This document shows, in pieces, positions 51,367 through 61,250 of a stretch of DNA of 64,000 nucleotides. Source of the stretch: Hyphomonadaceae bacterium (GTDB taxonomy: Bacteria > Pseudomonadota > Alphaproteobacteria > Caulobacterales > Aquidulcibacteraceae). The notes beneath the pieces are model-generated. The model ran no database searches. It saw nothing but the letters and a program-made list of their open reading frames with translations, and was not told the DNA's origin. Position numbers and translations under genes: made by a program. The stretch spans positions 31,980 to 95,979 of the forward strand of contig JAEUMR010000022.1 in assembly GCA_016791385.1 (NCBI GenBank), given 5' to 3'. Within the stretch, counting starts at the first letter, position 1; each line of letters starts with the position of its first letter.

Positions 51367-51980
51367 CAGATCGCCTCGTTTGTGTTCGGCGCGGCAAGCG
51401 CGGCCTCAACCAGCGCGTCGATGCGCTGCGCAGTCTCTTTCGGGTCCATATGGATGACGCCGTCGGACCAATCGATCACGACCTCGCCGGCGCGCAAGCC
51501 GGGCTGCGGACGCACAAGGATGGCGCCGGCATAAGCGTGCGTATCGCTCATCTGCTGGATGCGCGGCTGCAGCCTCTCGGCGGCTTCCGGCGTGAGTTTC
51601 ACGACCAGGCGCGGCTGGTGACGCAGCATGTCAAGCGTTGCTTCGATCGCGGCGGCGATGCGCTCCTCGCCATATGCGTCAAGCGCAGCGCCGGCGACCT
51701 TCCGAGCGGCGGCGAGAGCGAGGCGCGCCGCTTCCTCACGCATGGCGCGGCTTTCGGCGTCGAGGCGGTGCAGGATGGCGGAGGCGGCGTCCGCCAACGC
51801 TTGCAGCGCGGCGGCGGTTTCGCGCTCGGCTTTCGCGGTCGCATCGTCGGCGCCGCGCTTGTAGGCGAGCGCGCGCTCGGCCTCGACTTCTTTCTCTTCG
51901 TATTTCTTCGGCGCATCCTTGAGGATCGCGCCGTCCGGCGCGAACTCGATGTCGAAGGCGTATCGGCGGATCTGACTCAT
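51366..51980 (-). CDS. fliH: Flagellar assembly protein FliH (FlbE)
   Basis: A 204-residue protein, with a helical alanine-rich middle (~40-130) and the C-terminal FliH/HrpE-like domain LVVKLTPEAAERLQPRIQQM then GEVVIDWSDG. FliH tethers and inhibits the FliI ATPase. The Caulobacter gene at this site is called flbE. It shares the fliF-fliG-flbE-fliN-flbD order and overlaps both neighbours by one base. Confidence 0.88.
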   Translation of the reverse strand: MSQIRRYAFDIEFAPDGAILKDAPKKYEEKEVEAERALAYKRGADDATAKAERETAAALQALADAASAILHRLDAESRAMREEAARLALAAARKVAGAALDAYGEERIAAAIEATLDMLRHQPRLVVKLTPEAAERLQPRIQQMSDTHAYAGAILVRPQPGLRAGEVVIDWSDGVIHMDPKETAQRIDALVEAALAAPNTNEAI

Positions 51981-53068
51981 CAGTAGATCAGCTCGTCTTC
52001 GGCCTTGCCGTCGGACAGCACGATCTCGCCGCGCGCCGCGAGTTCCTTCGCGTTCGCCACCATGCGCGCCTGCGCCGCGTCAACGTCTTTGAGACGGACA
52101 GGCCCCATCGCCTGCATTTCTTCCTTGAGCAGCTTGCCGCCGCGTTCGGACATGTTGGAGAAGAAGAGCTGGCGCAGCGAGTCCGAGGCGCCTTTGAGGG
52201 CGAGGGCGAGGTCGGTCTTGTCGACGGCGCGAAGCAGCGTCTGCACGCCGCCGGAATCCAGCTTGCCCAAGTCCTCGAAGACGAACATCAGCGCGCGGAT
52301 GCGGTCGGCCGCGTCGCGGTTCTTCTCTTCGAGCGAGCCGATGAAGCGGGCCTCGGTCTGACGATCGAAATTGTTGAAGATTTCCGCCATCAATTCATGG
52401 CTGTCGCGCTTGGAGGTGCGCGCGAGGTTCGACATGAACTCCGTGCGCAAGGTCATCTCGATCTTTTCTAAAATGTCGCGCTGCACAGGCTCCATGGCCA
52501 GCATGCGGTTCACGCACTCGGTGGCGAAATCCTCAGGCAGCTCGGCCAACACCTTGGCGGCGTGTTCGGGGCGCACCTTTGCCAGCACCACGGCGACCGT
52601 CTGCGGGTATTCGTTCTTCAGATAGCTGGCGAGCACGGTTTCGTTGACGTTGGCGAGCTTGTCCCAGATGTTACGGCCGGCCGGACCGCGGATTTCCTCC
52701 ATCAGCGTCTCGACCTTCTCCTTCGGGAGAATTTGCGAGAGCATGCGCTGGGTTTGCTCGTACGAGCCCATGATCGCGCCCGAGCCGGACATCTTCGTCA
52801 CGAACTCGATCACGAGCGCTTCGACGGTCGCTGCCGGGACAAGGCCCAGCGAGGACATGGATTGAGAGATCTCCTTGATCTCTTCCTCGTCGAGCAGGCC
52901 CCACAGCTTTTTGGCCTCCTCGCCAAGGCACATGAGGATGATCGCGGCTTTTTCCACGCCGGTATAGCGGGAAGTGTCGGCGCTTCCCGGCGCAGTCGCC
53001 GCGGCGGCGGGGACGGCGGGGGCGGTTTCTTGCGCCTTGGGTTTGACCACTGCGTTCATGGGCGTCAC
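51980..53068 (-). CDS. fliG: Flagellar motor switch protein FliG
   Basis: A 362-residue switch protein with the three ARM-like domains: [17 protein letters not shown] at the N-terminus, the EHPQT-type [25 protein letters not shown] in the middle, and the torque-generating C-terminal domain with [31 protein letters not shown] 53068 overlaps the fliF stop; ATG 53059 is another possible start. The first ~30 residues are an extra Ala/Pro-rich extension. Confidence 0.96.
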   Translation of the reverse strand: MTPMNAVVKPKAQETAPAVPAAAATAPGSADTSRYTGVEKAAIILMCLGEEAKKLWGLLDEEEIKEISQSMSSLGLVPAATVEALVIEFVTKMSGSGAIMGSYEQTQRMLSQILPKEKVETLMEEIRGPAGRNIWDKLANVNETVLASYLKNEYPQTVAVVLAKVRPEHAAKVLAELPEDFATECVNRMLAMEPVQRDILEKIEMTLRTEFMSNLARTSKRDSHELMAEIFNNFDRQTEARFIGSLEEKNRDAADRIRALMFVFEDLGKLDSGGVQTLLRAVDKTDLALALKGASDSLRQLFFSNMSERGGKLLKEEMQAMGPVRLKDVDAAQARMVANAKELAARGEIVLSDGKAEDELIY

Positions 53069-54684
53069 AACGCGTTATTGAGCCAACCCCGGATGATCTG
53101 GATCGATTCATCAGGGTGTTTTTCGACGACTTCAGCGACTTTCTTGACCGACGAGGCGCGCACCCGGCCTTGGATCTGCGCGATGTCGATGCTGGCGGGT
53201 TCAATTTCATCGATCGGCATGGCCGCCGCCGCGCCCGCAGGGCCGGGCAGGGCTGGCACAGGCGATGCGCCTGCGGGCAGGGCGCCGGCGGTTGCGTTGC
53301 CGCCGCGCACCAAGCTGCCCACCAGCGGCCGCAACACGAAGAACACGAATGCGAGCGAGGAAATCAGTGCGGCGAGGATTTCGACGATGCGCATTACGTC
53401 GAGATTGCCGAGGAAGGCGAACATGCCCGGGTCAGGCGCCGCCTCGGCGGTTGGTGCGCGCGCGAACTGGGTATTGACGACCTCGACAACGTCGCCGCGT
53501 TCCTGATTGTAACCGACGGCCGAGCGCACCAGCGCTGTCAGGCGCTGCATCTCTTCTGCACTACGCGGCTGGTATAGTGGTTGCGCGTTGGCGCCTTGGG
53601 CTGGGGCCGTGACGCCGTCCACAGCAACCGCGACCGACAAGCGCCGCACGCGGCCGCCTTCGCTCACTTCGGTGCGGGTGGTGCGTGAGATTTCGTAATT
53701 GACGGTTTCTTGGCTGGTGTTGTTCTGGCTTTGCGTGCCGTTGCCGGAGCCGCCATTACCGGTGTCGGGGATGTTTGTCGCTGCTGTTGCGCCTTGAGGG
53801 CGCTGCGAATTGCTGGCGGTTCCTTCGGACGTCGAGGTCGACCGCACCACCCGGCCTTCCGGGTCGAACCGTTCGGATGTCTCGCTGACGCGATTGAAGT
53901 CCATCTCCGCGGTCACCTGAACCCGCGCATTGCCCTGGCCGACCACGCCTTCGACGATGTCAGTCACGGTGCGGCGGATGCGTTCCTCGACCGCGACCTG
54001 GCGGGAATCAATGCCCTCGGCCACTTCGCCTTCTTCCGTCTGCGCCGCAGCGAGCAGGCGCCCCGCCTCATCGACGATGGTGACGCGGCCAGTGGTCAGG
54101 CCCGGCGTTGCGCTGGCGACGAGATTGCGGATCGCACGCACCTGGCTGGGCGAGAGCTCGTCGCGGCGCAGGCGCAGAACGATCGAGGCGGACGGCTGTT
54201 CGGTGTCGCGCGAGAACAACTGCCGTTCCGGCAGCACAAGGTGCACGCGCGCCGAGGCGATGCCGTCGAGCGAACCGATGGTGCGGGCAAGCTCGCCTTC
54301 CAGCGCACGCAGCCGGTTGATGTTCTGTTGGAACTGGGTTTGCCCGAGCGCGTCTGGCTGGTCGAAGATCTCGTAGCCGATCGAGCCGCGCGAGGGCAGG
54401 CCGTCGGCCGAGAGCATCATCCGCGCTTCGAGCACGCGCGAGCGCGCCACGAAGATGGACGAGCCATCGCCGCGCAACTCGTAGGGAATGTCGGCTTGCT
54501 CAAGGCGCTGGGTGATTTCGCCGGCCTCACGCATGTCCACATCGGCGAACAGCAGCGACTTGGGCTCCGAGCCCAGATTGAGCATGAGGGCGAACAGGGC
54601 CGCTGCGGCGACGGCGGTGATGCCAAGCGCCGCGAACAAACGCGCCGGTCCTGCCTTCAGCAACAGATCGGTGATGCCGTTCAC
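53065..54684 (-). CDS. fliF: Flagellar MS-ring protein FliF
   Basis: A 539-residue inner-membrane protein. Two membrane helices (~18-38 and ~435-455) flank the periplasmic ring domains, with [15 protein letters not shown], the [20 protein letters not shown] region and [28 protein letters not shown]. The C-terminal tail ([26 protein letters not shown]) binds FliG. It starts the fliF-fliG-fliH-fliN-flbD-flhA run. A TTAACCAT motif 87 bp upstream suggests CtrA control. Confidence 0.96.
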   Translation of the reverse strand: MNGITDLLLKAGPARLFAALGITAVAAAALFALMLNLGSEPKSLLFADVDMREAGEITQRLEQADIPYELRGDGSSIFVARSRVLEARMMLSADGLPSRGSIGYEIFDQPDALGQTQFQQNINRLRALEGELARTIGSLDGIASARVHLVLPERQLFSRDTEQPSASIVLRLRRDELSPSQVRAIRNLVASATPGLTTGRVTIVDEAGRLLAAAQTEEGEVAEGIDSRQVAVEERIRRTVTDIVEGVVGQGNARVQVTAEMDFNRVSETSERFDPEGRVVRSTSTSEGTASNSQRPQGATAATNIPDTGNGGSGNGTQSQNNTSQETVNYEISRTTRTEVSEGGRVRRLSVAVAVDGVTAPAQGANAQPLYQPRSAEEMQRLTALVRSAVGYNQERGDVVEVVNTQFARAPTAEAAPDPGMFAFLGNLDVMRIVEILAALISSLAFVFFVLRPLVGSLVRGGNATAGALPAGASPVPALPGPAGAAAAMPIDEIEPASIDIAQIQGRVRASSVKKVAEVVEKHPDESIQIIRGWLNNAL

Positions 54685-54770
54685 ACCCAGCCTCTGCTCA
54701 TACGGCGTCGCCCAGAGGTGCTGGGCAAATCTCGCCGGTCGGCAGAAATTGCCTATGAGGGCATGAAGGG

Positions 54771-54778
54771 ATGGTTAA
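54771..54778 (-). promoter_or_regulatory. TTAACCAT motif upstream of fliF
   Basis: TTAACCAT on the fliF strand is a reported alternative CtrA-associated motif in Caulobacter. It lies 87 bp before the fliF start and just past the sciP terminator. Confidence 0.4.
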
Positions 54779-54793
54779 ACACGCCGAACGCGC

Positions 54794-54822
54794 AAAAGCC
54801 CCCGCGGGGAGGCGCGAGGGCT
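54794..54822 (-). terminator. Terminator after sciP
   Basis: On the minus strand aagccc(t)cgcg pairs with cgcg(g)gggctt around a cctccc loop and continues TTTGCGCG. One bulge per arm. It separates sciP from fliF. Confidence 0.6.
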
Positions 54823-54869
54823 TCTGGGGGTAACTTCAGTCGACGCGGGGCGCTCGACGGCGCGGCCTG

Positions 54870-55151
54870 TTAGAGGCCGGCGCCGCGATAATGCTGGATG
54901 CGCGTCGTGCGCAGGCCGGGCAGGCCGTGCTTTTCGATCGACTTACGCCAGCCGTCGAATTCTTCTTCAGACAGGCCGTAGCGCGCGCACGCATCTTCAA
55001 GCGTCAGCAGTCCGCCGCGCACAGCAGCGACCACTTCGGCCTTGCGCCGGATCACCCAGCGCGTCGTGCCCGCAGGCGGAAGGTCGTCCAGCGTGAGGGG
55101 ATTCCCGTCGGGACCCATCACCACCCCATCATAGCGGCGTTGCTTCTGCAT
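54870..55151 (-). CDS. sciP: SciP, CtrA antagonist (DUF1153 family)
   Basis: A 93-residue helix-turn-helix protein. The conserved core TRWVIRRKAEVVAAVRGGLL with DACARYGLSEEEFDGW is the DUF1153/SciP signature. SciP of Caulobacter binds CtrA at promoters and blocks recruitment of RNA polymerase in swarmer cells. The start ATG 55151 has gaggag upstream. Here it sits between flgE and fliF, both likely CtrA-regulated. An imperfect CTAA-N6-TTAA lies upstream, but its 6-bp spacing is wrong for CtrA. Confidence 0.93.
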   Translation of the reverse strand: MQKQRRYDGVVMGPDGNPLTLDDLPPAGTTRWVIRRKAEVVAAVRGGLLTLEDACARYGLSEEEFDGWRKSIEKHGLPGLRTTRIQHYRGAGL

Positions 55152-55295
55152 GCGCCTTTCTCCTCGTTCTTGAGCTGTCGACTATAAATCGAACGGCTAA
55201 AGAAACGACTAAGACCAGGAGTTAATCCTGATTAGGCGCTTGTATCGAATTAGAACACAGCACTCCTTACTCATTTCTTGACGCCATCAAGTTTC

Positions 55296-56603
55296 CTAGC
55301 GCTTAATCTGCAGCAATTCTTCGAGCATCTGGTCGGCTGTAGTGATGATGCGCGAAGCGGCCGAGTAGGCGCGCTGCGTCGTGATCAGATTCGTGAACTC
55401 CGCCGCGAGATCGACATTCGACGCTTCGAGCGCGCCAGAGACGATGCGGCCCGCGCCGCCCGCGTTCGACGAGTTGATGTTGTAGAGGCCCGATTCCAGC
55501 GTGGTGCGGAATGCGCCGCCCTGATCAGGGGCAAGGCCGTTCGGGTTGAGGAACGTCGCCAGCGGGACTTGATAGAGCGCGCGGGCGCGGCCGTTGGAGA
55601 ATTGCGCGGTCAGGAAGCCGTCACCCTCGAGAATGAGGCCGACGAGATCGCCTGGCGGCACGCCGTCGGCGGTCACGCTGGTAACGCCGAAGCTTTTGGC
55701 GAACTGCGTCATGCCGGTCGTGAGGTCGAGATCGATGTCCTGCGGGGCAGCGCCGGTGGAGGCGGCCCAGGGAATGGTGAAGGTCGAGCCGATCGTGCCG
55801 GTGACCGAGTTCACCGTGCCGTCGGCATTGAAGTTGAGCGATCCGGTCGCCAACAGGCCGCCGGTGCCGGCGCCGCCGGTGATGTTGGTGTTCGGGCGGG
55901 CGTAGGCCTCGACCTGCCAAGTGTTGGGACCAGTCTTCAAGAAGCCGAACGCGATCGTGCGCGGCGCGCCCAAGCTGTCGAATACTTCAAGCGAGCTTTC
56001 GAAATGCGGCGAGACCGTGCCGTCGGCCATGTCGCCGGCCGCATAGACGCCCGCGTAGTTTGCTTGGTCGGAATTGAGGTTGGCGTTGATGCCGACACTC
56101 TCGGTAGGCTCGGCAAGGCCGCCGACGCCGGAGATGTTCACCGGCTCGATGGCTGACAGCGAGGTCGGCGAAGAGACAACGCTGCCGTCGCTGTTCACGG
56201 GCCAGCCCTGCAAGAAGAGGCCCTGCGCGTTGACCATGTAGCCATTGGCGTCGATCGTGAACGAGCCCGCGCGCGTGAACAGCACCGAGCCTCCGTTCGA
56301 GAGCTGCTGATTGCTCGGCGAGACGATGAAGAAACCGTCGCCGGAGATCGCCAAGTCCGTTGGCGAACGCGATTGCTCAAGCGAGCCCTGCAATGAGATT
56401 TGCTGACGCGTCAGCGGCAGCACGCCGCCGGCGTTGTAGGTTGTGTTCGAGTTCTGCGCGTTCACGAGCGCGCTGAAATCGACGCCCGAGCGCTTGTAAC
56501 CAACCGTGTTCACGTTAGCGATGTTGTCGGAAATGACGGCGAGCGCGCTTGAGTTGGCGGTGAGGCCAGAGACGCCCGCGCGCAGGGCGGTGTAGATCGA
56601 CAT
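55296..56603 (-). CDS. flgE: Flagellar hook protein FlgE
   Basis: A 435-residue axial protein. ATG 56603 gives MSIYTALRAGVSGLTANSSALAVISDNIANVNTVGYKR, whose helical D0 part is typical of hook/rod proteins. The middle includes LFLQGWPVNSDG and a variable region; the C-terminus DLAAEFTNLITTQRAYSAASR and TADQMLEELLQI is the matching D0 helix. The gene follows flgD in fliK-flgD-flgE. Length agrees with FlgE rather than FlgF/G. Confidence 0.92.
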   Translation of the reverse strand: MSIYTALRAGVSGLTANSSALAVISDNIANVNTVGYKRSGVDFSALVNAQNSNTTYNAGGVLPLTRQQISLQGSLEQSRSPTDLAISGDGFFIVSPSNQQLSNGGSVLFTRAGSFTIDANGYMVNAQGLFLQGWPVNSDGSVVSSPTSLSAIEPVNISGVGGLAEPTESVGINANLNSDQANYAGVYAAGDMADGTVSPHFESSLEVFDSLGAPRTIAFGFLKTGPNTWQVEAYARPNTNITGGAGTGGLLATGSLNFNADGTVNSVTGTIGSTFTIPWAASTGAAPQDIDLDLTTGMTQFAKSFGVTSVTADGVPPGDLVGLILEGDGFLTAQFSNGRARALYQVPLATFLNPNGLAPDQGGAFRTTLESGLYNINSSNAGGAGRIVSGALEASNVDLAAEFTNLITTQRAYSAASRIITTADQMLEELLQIKR

Positions 56604-56680
56604 AATCCAGCTCCATCGCCGCGTGCGTCCCCGCAAGCGGCAGCTCAAACTCTGCAATGGAGCGCTTCTGCGCGTGAGGC

Positions 56681-56701
56681 GCGCCGGCGTTCGGCCGGCG
56701 C
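56681..56701. other. Perfect hairpin between flgD and flgE
   Basis: GCGCCGGC-gttcg-GCCGGCGC is an 8-bp perfect stem. No T-run follows on either strand, so it may be a pause, processing or mRNA-stability element rather than a terminator. Confidence 0.5.
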
Positions 56702-56705
56702 TCGT

Positions 56706-57371
56706 TTAGTTGCGATCGAGCACGGAGCGGATCGTATCCAATCCACGTGTGCCCGAAGGCGTGATGACCACAGGCGAGGTTCCGGAGAAATCTACGCCCA
56801 TAATGGTTTCGCGAACCGTTACGGTCGGCGTCATTGCGTTGCCATCCGCGCCGGTTGGTTTGACTTCGATTGTGTAGACGCCGTTCGGCGCGCTTGCGCC
56901 TGCCGAGGTCTTGCCGTCCCACGTAAACAAGTGCTCGCCCGCTGAGCGCACAGCTGTGTCGGTGGTGTAAACGGTGCGGCCGCTCGAATCTTTCACGTTG
57001 ATCGTGAGGCTGGTCGCCGACGTTGGCAGACGATAGGCCCAGTTGGCTTGTCCGCCCGCAAGCGTCGTCGTGTTCGACTGGATGATGGCGTCCTTGCCAA
57101 GATAGGAGAGCGCCGCGCCAGCCGAGGCTGCCTGGTACTGCGTGACCAGCCCTTCAAGCTGCTCGTTCGTGCGGATCTGTTGTTCGACCTGGCTGAATTG
57201 CACCAGCTGCTGCGTGAATTGCGTCGAATCCATCGGCGCCAGCGGATCCTGGTTCTGGAGCTGCGAGGTCAGCAGAACGAGAAACGTGTCGTAATTGTCC
57301 GACAGACGCGTGCGATCGCCGGTCGCTTGCGACTGCGCCGCCGTGGGATCGGTGACTGATGTAACCGTCAT
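56706..57371 (-). CDS. flgD: Flagellar hook assembly (capping) protein FlgD
   Basis: A 221-residue protein. The N-terminal DNYDTFLVLLTSQLQNQDPLAPMDSTQFTQQLVQFSQVEQQI is the FlgD signature, and the C-terminal Tudor/fibronectin-like part has WDGKTSAGASAPNGVYTIEV. FlgD caps the growing hook so that FlgE polymerises. It is 10 bp after fliK. Confidence 0.95.
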   Translation of the reverse strand: MTVTSVTDPTAAQSQATGDRTRLSDNYDTFLVLLTSQLQNQDPLAPMDSTQFTQQLVQFSQVEQQIRTNEQLEGLVTQYQAASAGAALSYLGKDAIIQSNTTTLAGGQANWAYRLPTSATSLTINVKDSSGRTVYTTDTAVRSAGEHLFTWDGKTSAGASAPNGVYTIEVKPTGADGNAMTPTVTVRETIMGVDFSGTSPVVITPSGTRGLDTIRSVLDRN

Positions 57372-57381
57372 CGCTTCGTCC

Positions 57382-58743
57382 TCACACCATCATGTCCACG
57401 CGTACGCCGCGCCAGCGCTCGTAACCGAGCGGACGGGCAGGCGTTGCAATTTCTGCTTCGCTTTGATCTGCACTGAGCGAACCGCTCGTGTTGTCGCCGC
57501 TATTGTCCGCCGTCTCGCCGCGAGAGGGCTCACGCCGCAAATCGAACGAAAGCCCGTTGTCGTTAAGCTGCAGTCCCGCCGATTGCAGCGTCTGCTCAAG
57601 CTCGCGCGCGTGCCGCACCAGTTCGGTCAGTGCTTGCGGAGAGTCCGCAGCGACCACGGCGCTGACGCGATGATCGCGCGAGACCTCGAGTCTTACCTCG
57701 ACACGGCCAAGCTCCGGCGGATCGAGCCGCAGTTCGAAGCGTGTGTTCTGGCCATCAAAGCGGCGGATGATCTCGCGGCCGACCTGTGCGGCGGCGGGAG
57801 CGGCTTGCGTGCTGGCTTGGCTTGCCACCGCCACACTCGCCTGAGCCGCTGGTGCCGCCGATGCCGGCAGAATGCTTGCGGTGGCGGAGGGGGCTTGGGT
57901 GTTCTGCACTGGTTGCGGCGCAGCAGTGTCGGGCGCGGCCGCCGCCGCGAAATAATCGGCGCGCGATTTCGCAGCGCCCGATGGCTTCTCTTCGGACTGC
58001 GGCGCGCGCGGCGCAGCATCGACAGCGATCTCCGGCTCTTCGGTGACGGTCTGCTTCGGCGCGGCGGTTTGCTCCGCCTTCGCCATGCGCGGCGCTGTGG
58101 GCGCGCTTTGCGTGGCGGAGGGCGTAACCGGCTTCTCTTCGGGCTCGGTCTGGAGCGCGGCAAGAGCGGCGGCGGCCTCATCCGGGATCGGGGTGACGGC
58201 TGCTTTCGTTGGCTGTTGAGTCTGTTGAACCTGCTCCGCCTGCTGCGGCTGCGCTGATTGAGGTGCAGCGTCGGCATTTTGCACGGGCGCCGGTGGCGCT
58301 GCTGCGATCGGCGCGTCCGCCGTGTCCACTGTGTTGGTCGCCGGCGCCGCGCTCGCTGCGTCAGTCTCTGCCGCCTGCGGCGCTGCGGGCATGACCGGCG
58401 CCGGCGGCGTATCAGATGCGGCGCTGATCGCTTCAGGTTCAGGCATTGCATCTGCTTGGGCTTGCTCGGCGCCCAGCAATTGCGCGAGCACCGGCGTCAT
58501 CGCTGGCTGCTGCGGCGCTGGCTGTTGCGCTTGCACCTGCGTGTCAGCGCTCGCGTCCTTGTCCTTCGGCTCATCCTTGGCGTTTGACTTCGCTTCGACG
58601 GGCGAGGCGTCGTCCTTTTCGTCACTGGCTTGGACGGCATCGAGATGGGCGTCGAAATCGGACGCATCGTCAGCGCCGCGCGCAGCCGGCCGCGCCGGCG
58701 GCGGTGCGATCGCATCGGCAATGGCGTCCGCCGCAAAGTCCAT
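57382..58743 (-). CDS. fliK: Flagellar hook-length control protein FliK
   Basis: A 453-residue secreted ruler. The first ~300 residues are low-complexity Ala/Pro/Gln (AQQPAPQQPAMTP and similar). The C-terminal Flg_hook domain is recognisable: TRFELRLDPPELGRVEVRLEVSRDHRVSAVVAADS and then LVRHARELEQTLQSAGLQL. It measures hook length and switches export specificity. First gene of fliK-flgD-flgE. Confidence 0.88.
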   Translation of the reverse strand: MDFAADAIADAIAPPPARPAARGADDASDFDAHLDAVQASDEKDDASPVEAKSNAKDEPKDKDASADTQVQAQQPAPQQPAMTPVLAQLLGAEQAQADAMPEPEAISAASDTPPAPVMPAAPQAAETDAASAAPATNTVDTADAPIAAAPPAPVQNADAAPQSAQPQQAEQVQQTQQPTKAAVTPIPDEAAAALAALQTEPEEKPVTPSATQSAPTAPRMAKAEQTAAPKQTVTEEPEIAVDAAPRAPQSEEKPSGAAKSRADYFAAAAAPDTAAPQPVQNTQAPSATASILPASAAPAAQASVAVASQASTQAAPAAAQVGREIIRRFDGQNTRFELRLDPPELGRVEVRLEVSRDHRVSAVVAADSPQALTELVRHARELEQTLQSAGLQLNDNGLSFDLRREPSRGETADNSGDNTSGSLSADQSEAEIATPARPLGYERWRGVRVDMMV

Positions 58744-59096
58744 TCAGGTCCCCCAATCGCCGCGCGCACGGCGGCTCGGACCTGAGAGCAAGGGCCGGGC
58801 CAGTCGGTAACCATGAAAAAATGCAATGAAATCAATGATTGATGTGAAAGCGGCGCGCGTCTCTTAGGCAAGAGGCGCCGGGCGGGCGGCAATTTCTTCC
58901 CTCCGCTTAACCATGGCCCCGCCCTTGCGAGGGAAAGGTCCAGAGCAGGCGCGAAGGCCCTCCGCCAAACGCCTGCGCGCGGAGGAAAAGACGTGTGTTA
59001 TCATAGTCTTGCCCGTTTCGTCGCGGCCCACCGCGGCGTCTCCGCTGCCCGGCAGATTTGGCCGGGCGCCCGGCGCCTTTTGCCGGGAGCGCGCGC
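58744..59096. promoter_or_regulatory. Divergent fliK / flgK control region
   Basis: This 353-bp region separates fliK (minus) and flgK (plus). It contains a TTAACCAT motif (58907-58914) whose end overlaps the -24 element of a sigma-54 promoter reading toward flgK. No ORF of note lies in it. Confidence 0.6.
58914..58928 (+). promoter_or_regulatory. Sigma-54 promoter of flgK-flgL
   Basis: TGGCCCCGCCCTTGC has the invariant -24 GG and -12 GC exactly 10 bp apart and matches TGGC-N7-TTGC. It fits a FlbD/IHF-dependent class III flagellar promoter upstream of flgK. Confidence 0.75.
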
Positions 59097-61250
59097 ATGA
59101 GCATCAGCCAAGTCCTGCTCTCGGGCCTCAGCGGCCTGCGCGCCTCGCAGACGAGCATCGGCGTCATCTCGAACAACATTTCGAACGCCAACACGCCTGG
59201 CTATGTCCGCACCGACGTCACGCTTTCGCCGGTCACTTATTTGGGCGCGGGCGGGGGTGTGCAGGTCGAGAGCGTCAAACGCGCTGCGGATCGCTTCCTC
59301 GCTACTGCAAGCTATATCGCCGAGGCGAACCGCGGCGCTTCGGCAGTGCGCAACGACATTCTTGCGCGCGCGCAATCGAGCTTCGGCGATCCCGCCAGCC
59401 AAACCTCGATGTTCGCCATGCTCGACGATTTCTGGTCGGCGCTGACCGAGATCGGCGTCGATCCATCTTCCGCGCTGCGCCGGGGCGATGCGGTAAGCGC
59501 CTTGCAGTCGATGTTCACCGAAGTGCAGCGCATCGGCGAGTCGATTCAGGATCTGACCGGCGAGGCCGACCAGCGCATTTCCGACAGCGTCGACGAAGCG
59601 CAAAGCCTGATGGATCGGATCGCGCAGCTGAACAGCGAAATCCAGCTCAATAAGCGCACCGGCGCCGACGCGAGCGGAGCGGAAAACGCGCAATCGGCGC
59701 TGATCGACCAATTGTCCTCGCTTATCGACGTTCGTGTCAGCCAGCTGCCGGAAGGGGGCGTGCATGTGCGCACCAGCGGCGGCGCGCTGCTCGTCGGTTA
59801 TGAGGCGTCGCAGCTCAGCTACACGCCGAACACCGCGCCGTTCACCTCGCACGGCGTGATCAAGATCAACGAGCAGCTAGGCACGCAGTCGAACCTTGAG
59901 CCAATGCTGATGGGCGGCGAGCTCAAAGGCTTGCTTGATGTGCGCGACCGCGATCTGACCGCGCTTGCCGATGCGCTGGGCGGCTTCTCCGGCGCACTCG
60001 CTGACGCGCTCAATCAAGTGCACAATGAGAACGCATCGTCACCGGCTGTCTCGCAGATGACGGGGCGGCAGACGGGGCTGCTTGCGACCGACGCGATCGG
60101 ATTCACGGGCGAGGCGACGATCGGCGTCGTCGATTACAACGGCGCGCTGCGCCAGCGCCTCAGCATTGATTTCGATGCGCAGACCATCACAGGCGAAGCG
60201 CCTGCCGCGACGTACAGCTTTGCTGGCGGCACTGTCGGCGCCTTCACGACGGCGCTGAATAACGCGCTGGCTGCCGGCACGCCGGCGGGCTCTGCCTCGT
60301 TCGCGAACGGCGTGTTGTCGATGAATGTCGGCGCCGGCGGGGGTCTCGTCGTCCAGCAGGACAGCGCCGATCCGGCCGATCGCGCAGGCCGCGGCTTTTC
60401 GCATTTCTTCGGCCTCAACGATCTCGTCTCGCGCCCGACGCCGCTCTTCTTTGAAAGCGGCGTGCAGGGCAGCGACGTGCATGGCTTCAATGCAGGCGGT
60501 TCGCTTACCTATCAGGTTCGCGACACTGCGGGCCGCCTCATTGGCTCGCGTACCGTGACCATCAGCGGCGCGCTTGCTGCGCCCGGCGCCGATTGGGACG
60601 ATCTCCTCTCCGCGCTCAACGCAACCGGCACGGGGCTGGGCGATTTCGGCGCGTTCTCGCTGGATTCCACCACAGGGCGGGTGACCTTCGCCGCCAATCC
60701 GACCTTCAATGTCACGCTGGTCTCCGACAGCACATCGCGCGGTGGTACAGGCGTTTCTTTCACCGCTCTCAATGGGTTGTCGCAAGCTGCAACCGCCGGA
60801 CGGGCGCTCGAGCTCGACGTTAACAGCGCCATCGCATCCGATCCTGCGCGTCTGGCCGTCGGACGTCCCGATCTGAGCAGCGCGCTCGGCCAGCGCATCG
60901 TCGAAGGAGGCGACAATCGCGGCGCCGCGGCGCTGCTTGCCGCGCGCGATGCAACACGCAGCTTTCCTGCCTCGGGCGTGCTGACCGCGCAATCCACGAC
61001 CCTTGCGGTCTATGCGGCTCGTCTCGGCGGCGAAGCGGGGCGTCTTGCCGCCGATGCGCAGCGCTCCGCAGATGGCTCACAGGCGGTCGCCACCGCTGCT
61101 GCGGATCGTCGCGCTCAAATCGAAGGCGTTAGCCTGGACGATGAACTGATGAAGATGACGGTCTATCAGAACTCTTACGCTGCCGCCGCGCGCGTAATCC
61201 AGGCCGCAACGGACATGCTCGATATTCTCATGTCGATCGGATATCGCTGA
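59097..61250 (+). CDS. flgK: Flagellar hook-associated protein 1, FlgK
   Basis: A 717-residue axial protein joining hook and filament. ATG 59097 (MSISQVLLSGLSGLRASQTS) starts the N-terminal helix and NISNANTPGYVRTDVTL; a GGAG site lies upstream. The C-terminal SLDDELMKMTVYQNSYAAAARVIQAATDMLDILMSIG is the matching D0 helix. The long middle (~300-600) is a variable domain. It overlaps flgL as TGATG. Confidence 0.95.
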   Translation: MSISQVLLSGLSGLRASQTSIGVISNNISNANTPGYVRTDVTLSPVTYLGAGGGVQVESVKRAADRFLATASYIAEANRGASAVRNDILARAQSSFGDPASQTSMFAMLDDFWSALTEIGVDPSSALRRGDAVSALQSMFTEVQRIGESIQDLTGEADQRISDSVDEAQSLMDRIAQLNSEIQLNKRTGADASGAENAQSALIDQLSSLIDVRVSQLPEGGVHVRTSGGALLVGYEASQLSYTPNTAPFTSHGVIKINEQLGTQSNLEPMLMGGELKGLLDVRDRDLTALADALGGFSGALADALNQVHNENASSPAVSQMTGRQTGLLATDAIGFTGEATIGVVDYNGALRQRLSIDFDAQTITGEAPAATYSFAGGTVGAFTTALNNALAAGTPAGSASFANGVLSMNVGAGGGLVVQQDSADPADRAGRGFSHFFGLNDLVSRPTPLFFESGVQGSDVHGFNAGGSLTYQVRDTAGRLIGSRTVTISGALAAPGADWDDLLSALNATGTGLGDFGAFSLDSTTGRVTFAANPTFNVTLVSDSTSRGGTGVSFTALNGLSQAATAGRALELDVNSAIASDPARLAVGRPDLSSALGQRIVEGGDNRGAAALLAARDATRSFPASGVLTAQSTTLAVYAARLGGEAGRLAADAQRSADGSQAVATAAADRRAQIEGVSLDDELMKMTVYQNSYAAAARVIQAATDMLDILMSIGYR

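Noticed and set aside
55216-55240. CtrA box upstream of sciP
   Set aside because: CTAA and TTAA are separated by 6 bp rather than 7, so the site does not fit the consensus.
58880-58912. Sigma-54 promoter reading toward fliK
   Set aside because: The best GG and GC pairs on the minus strand are 8 or 9 bp apart instead of the required 10.
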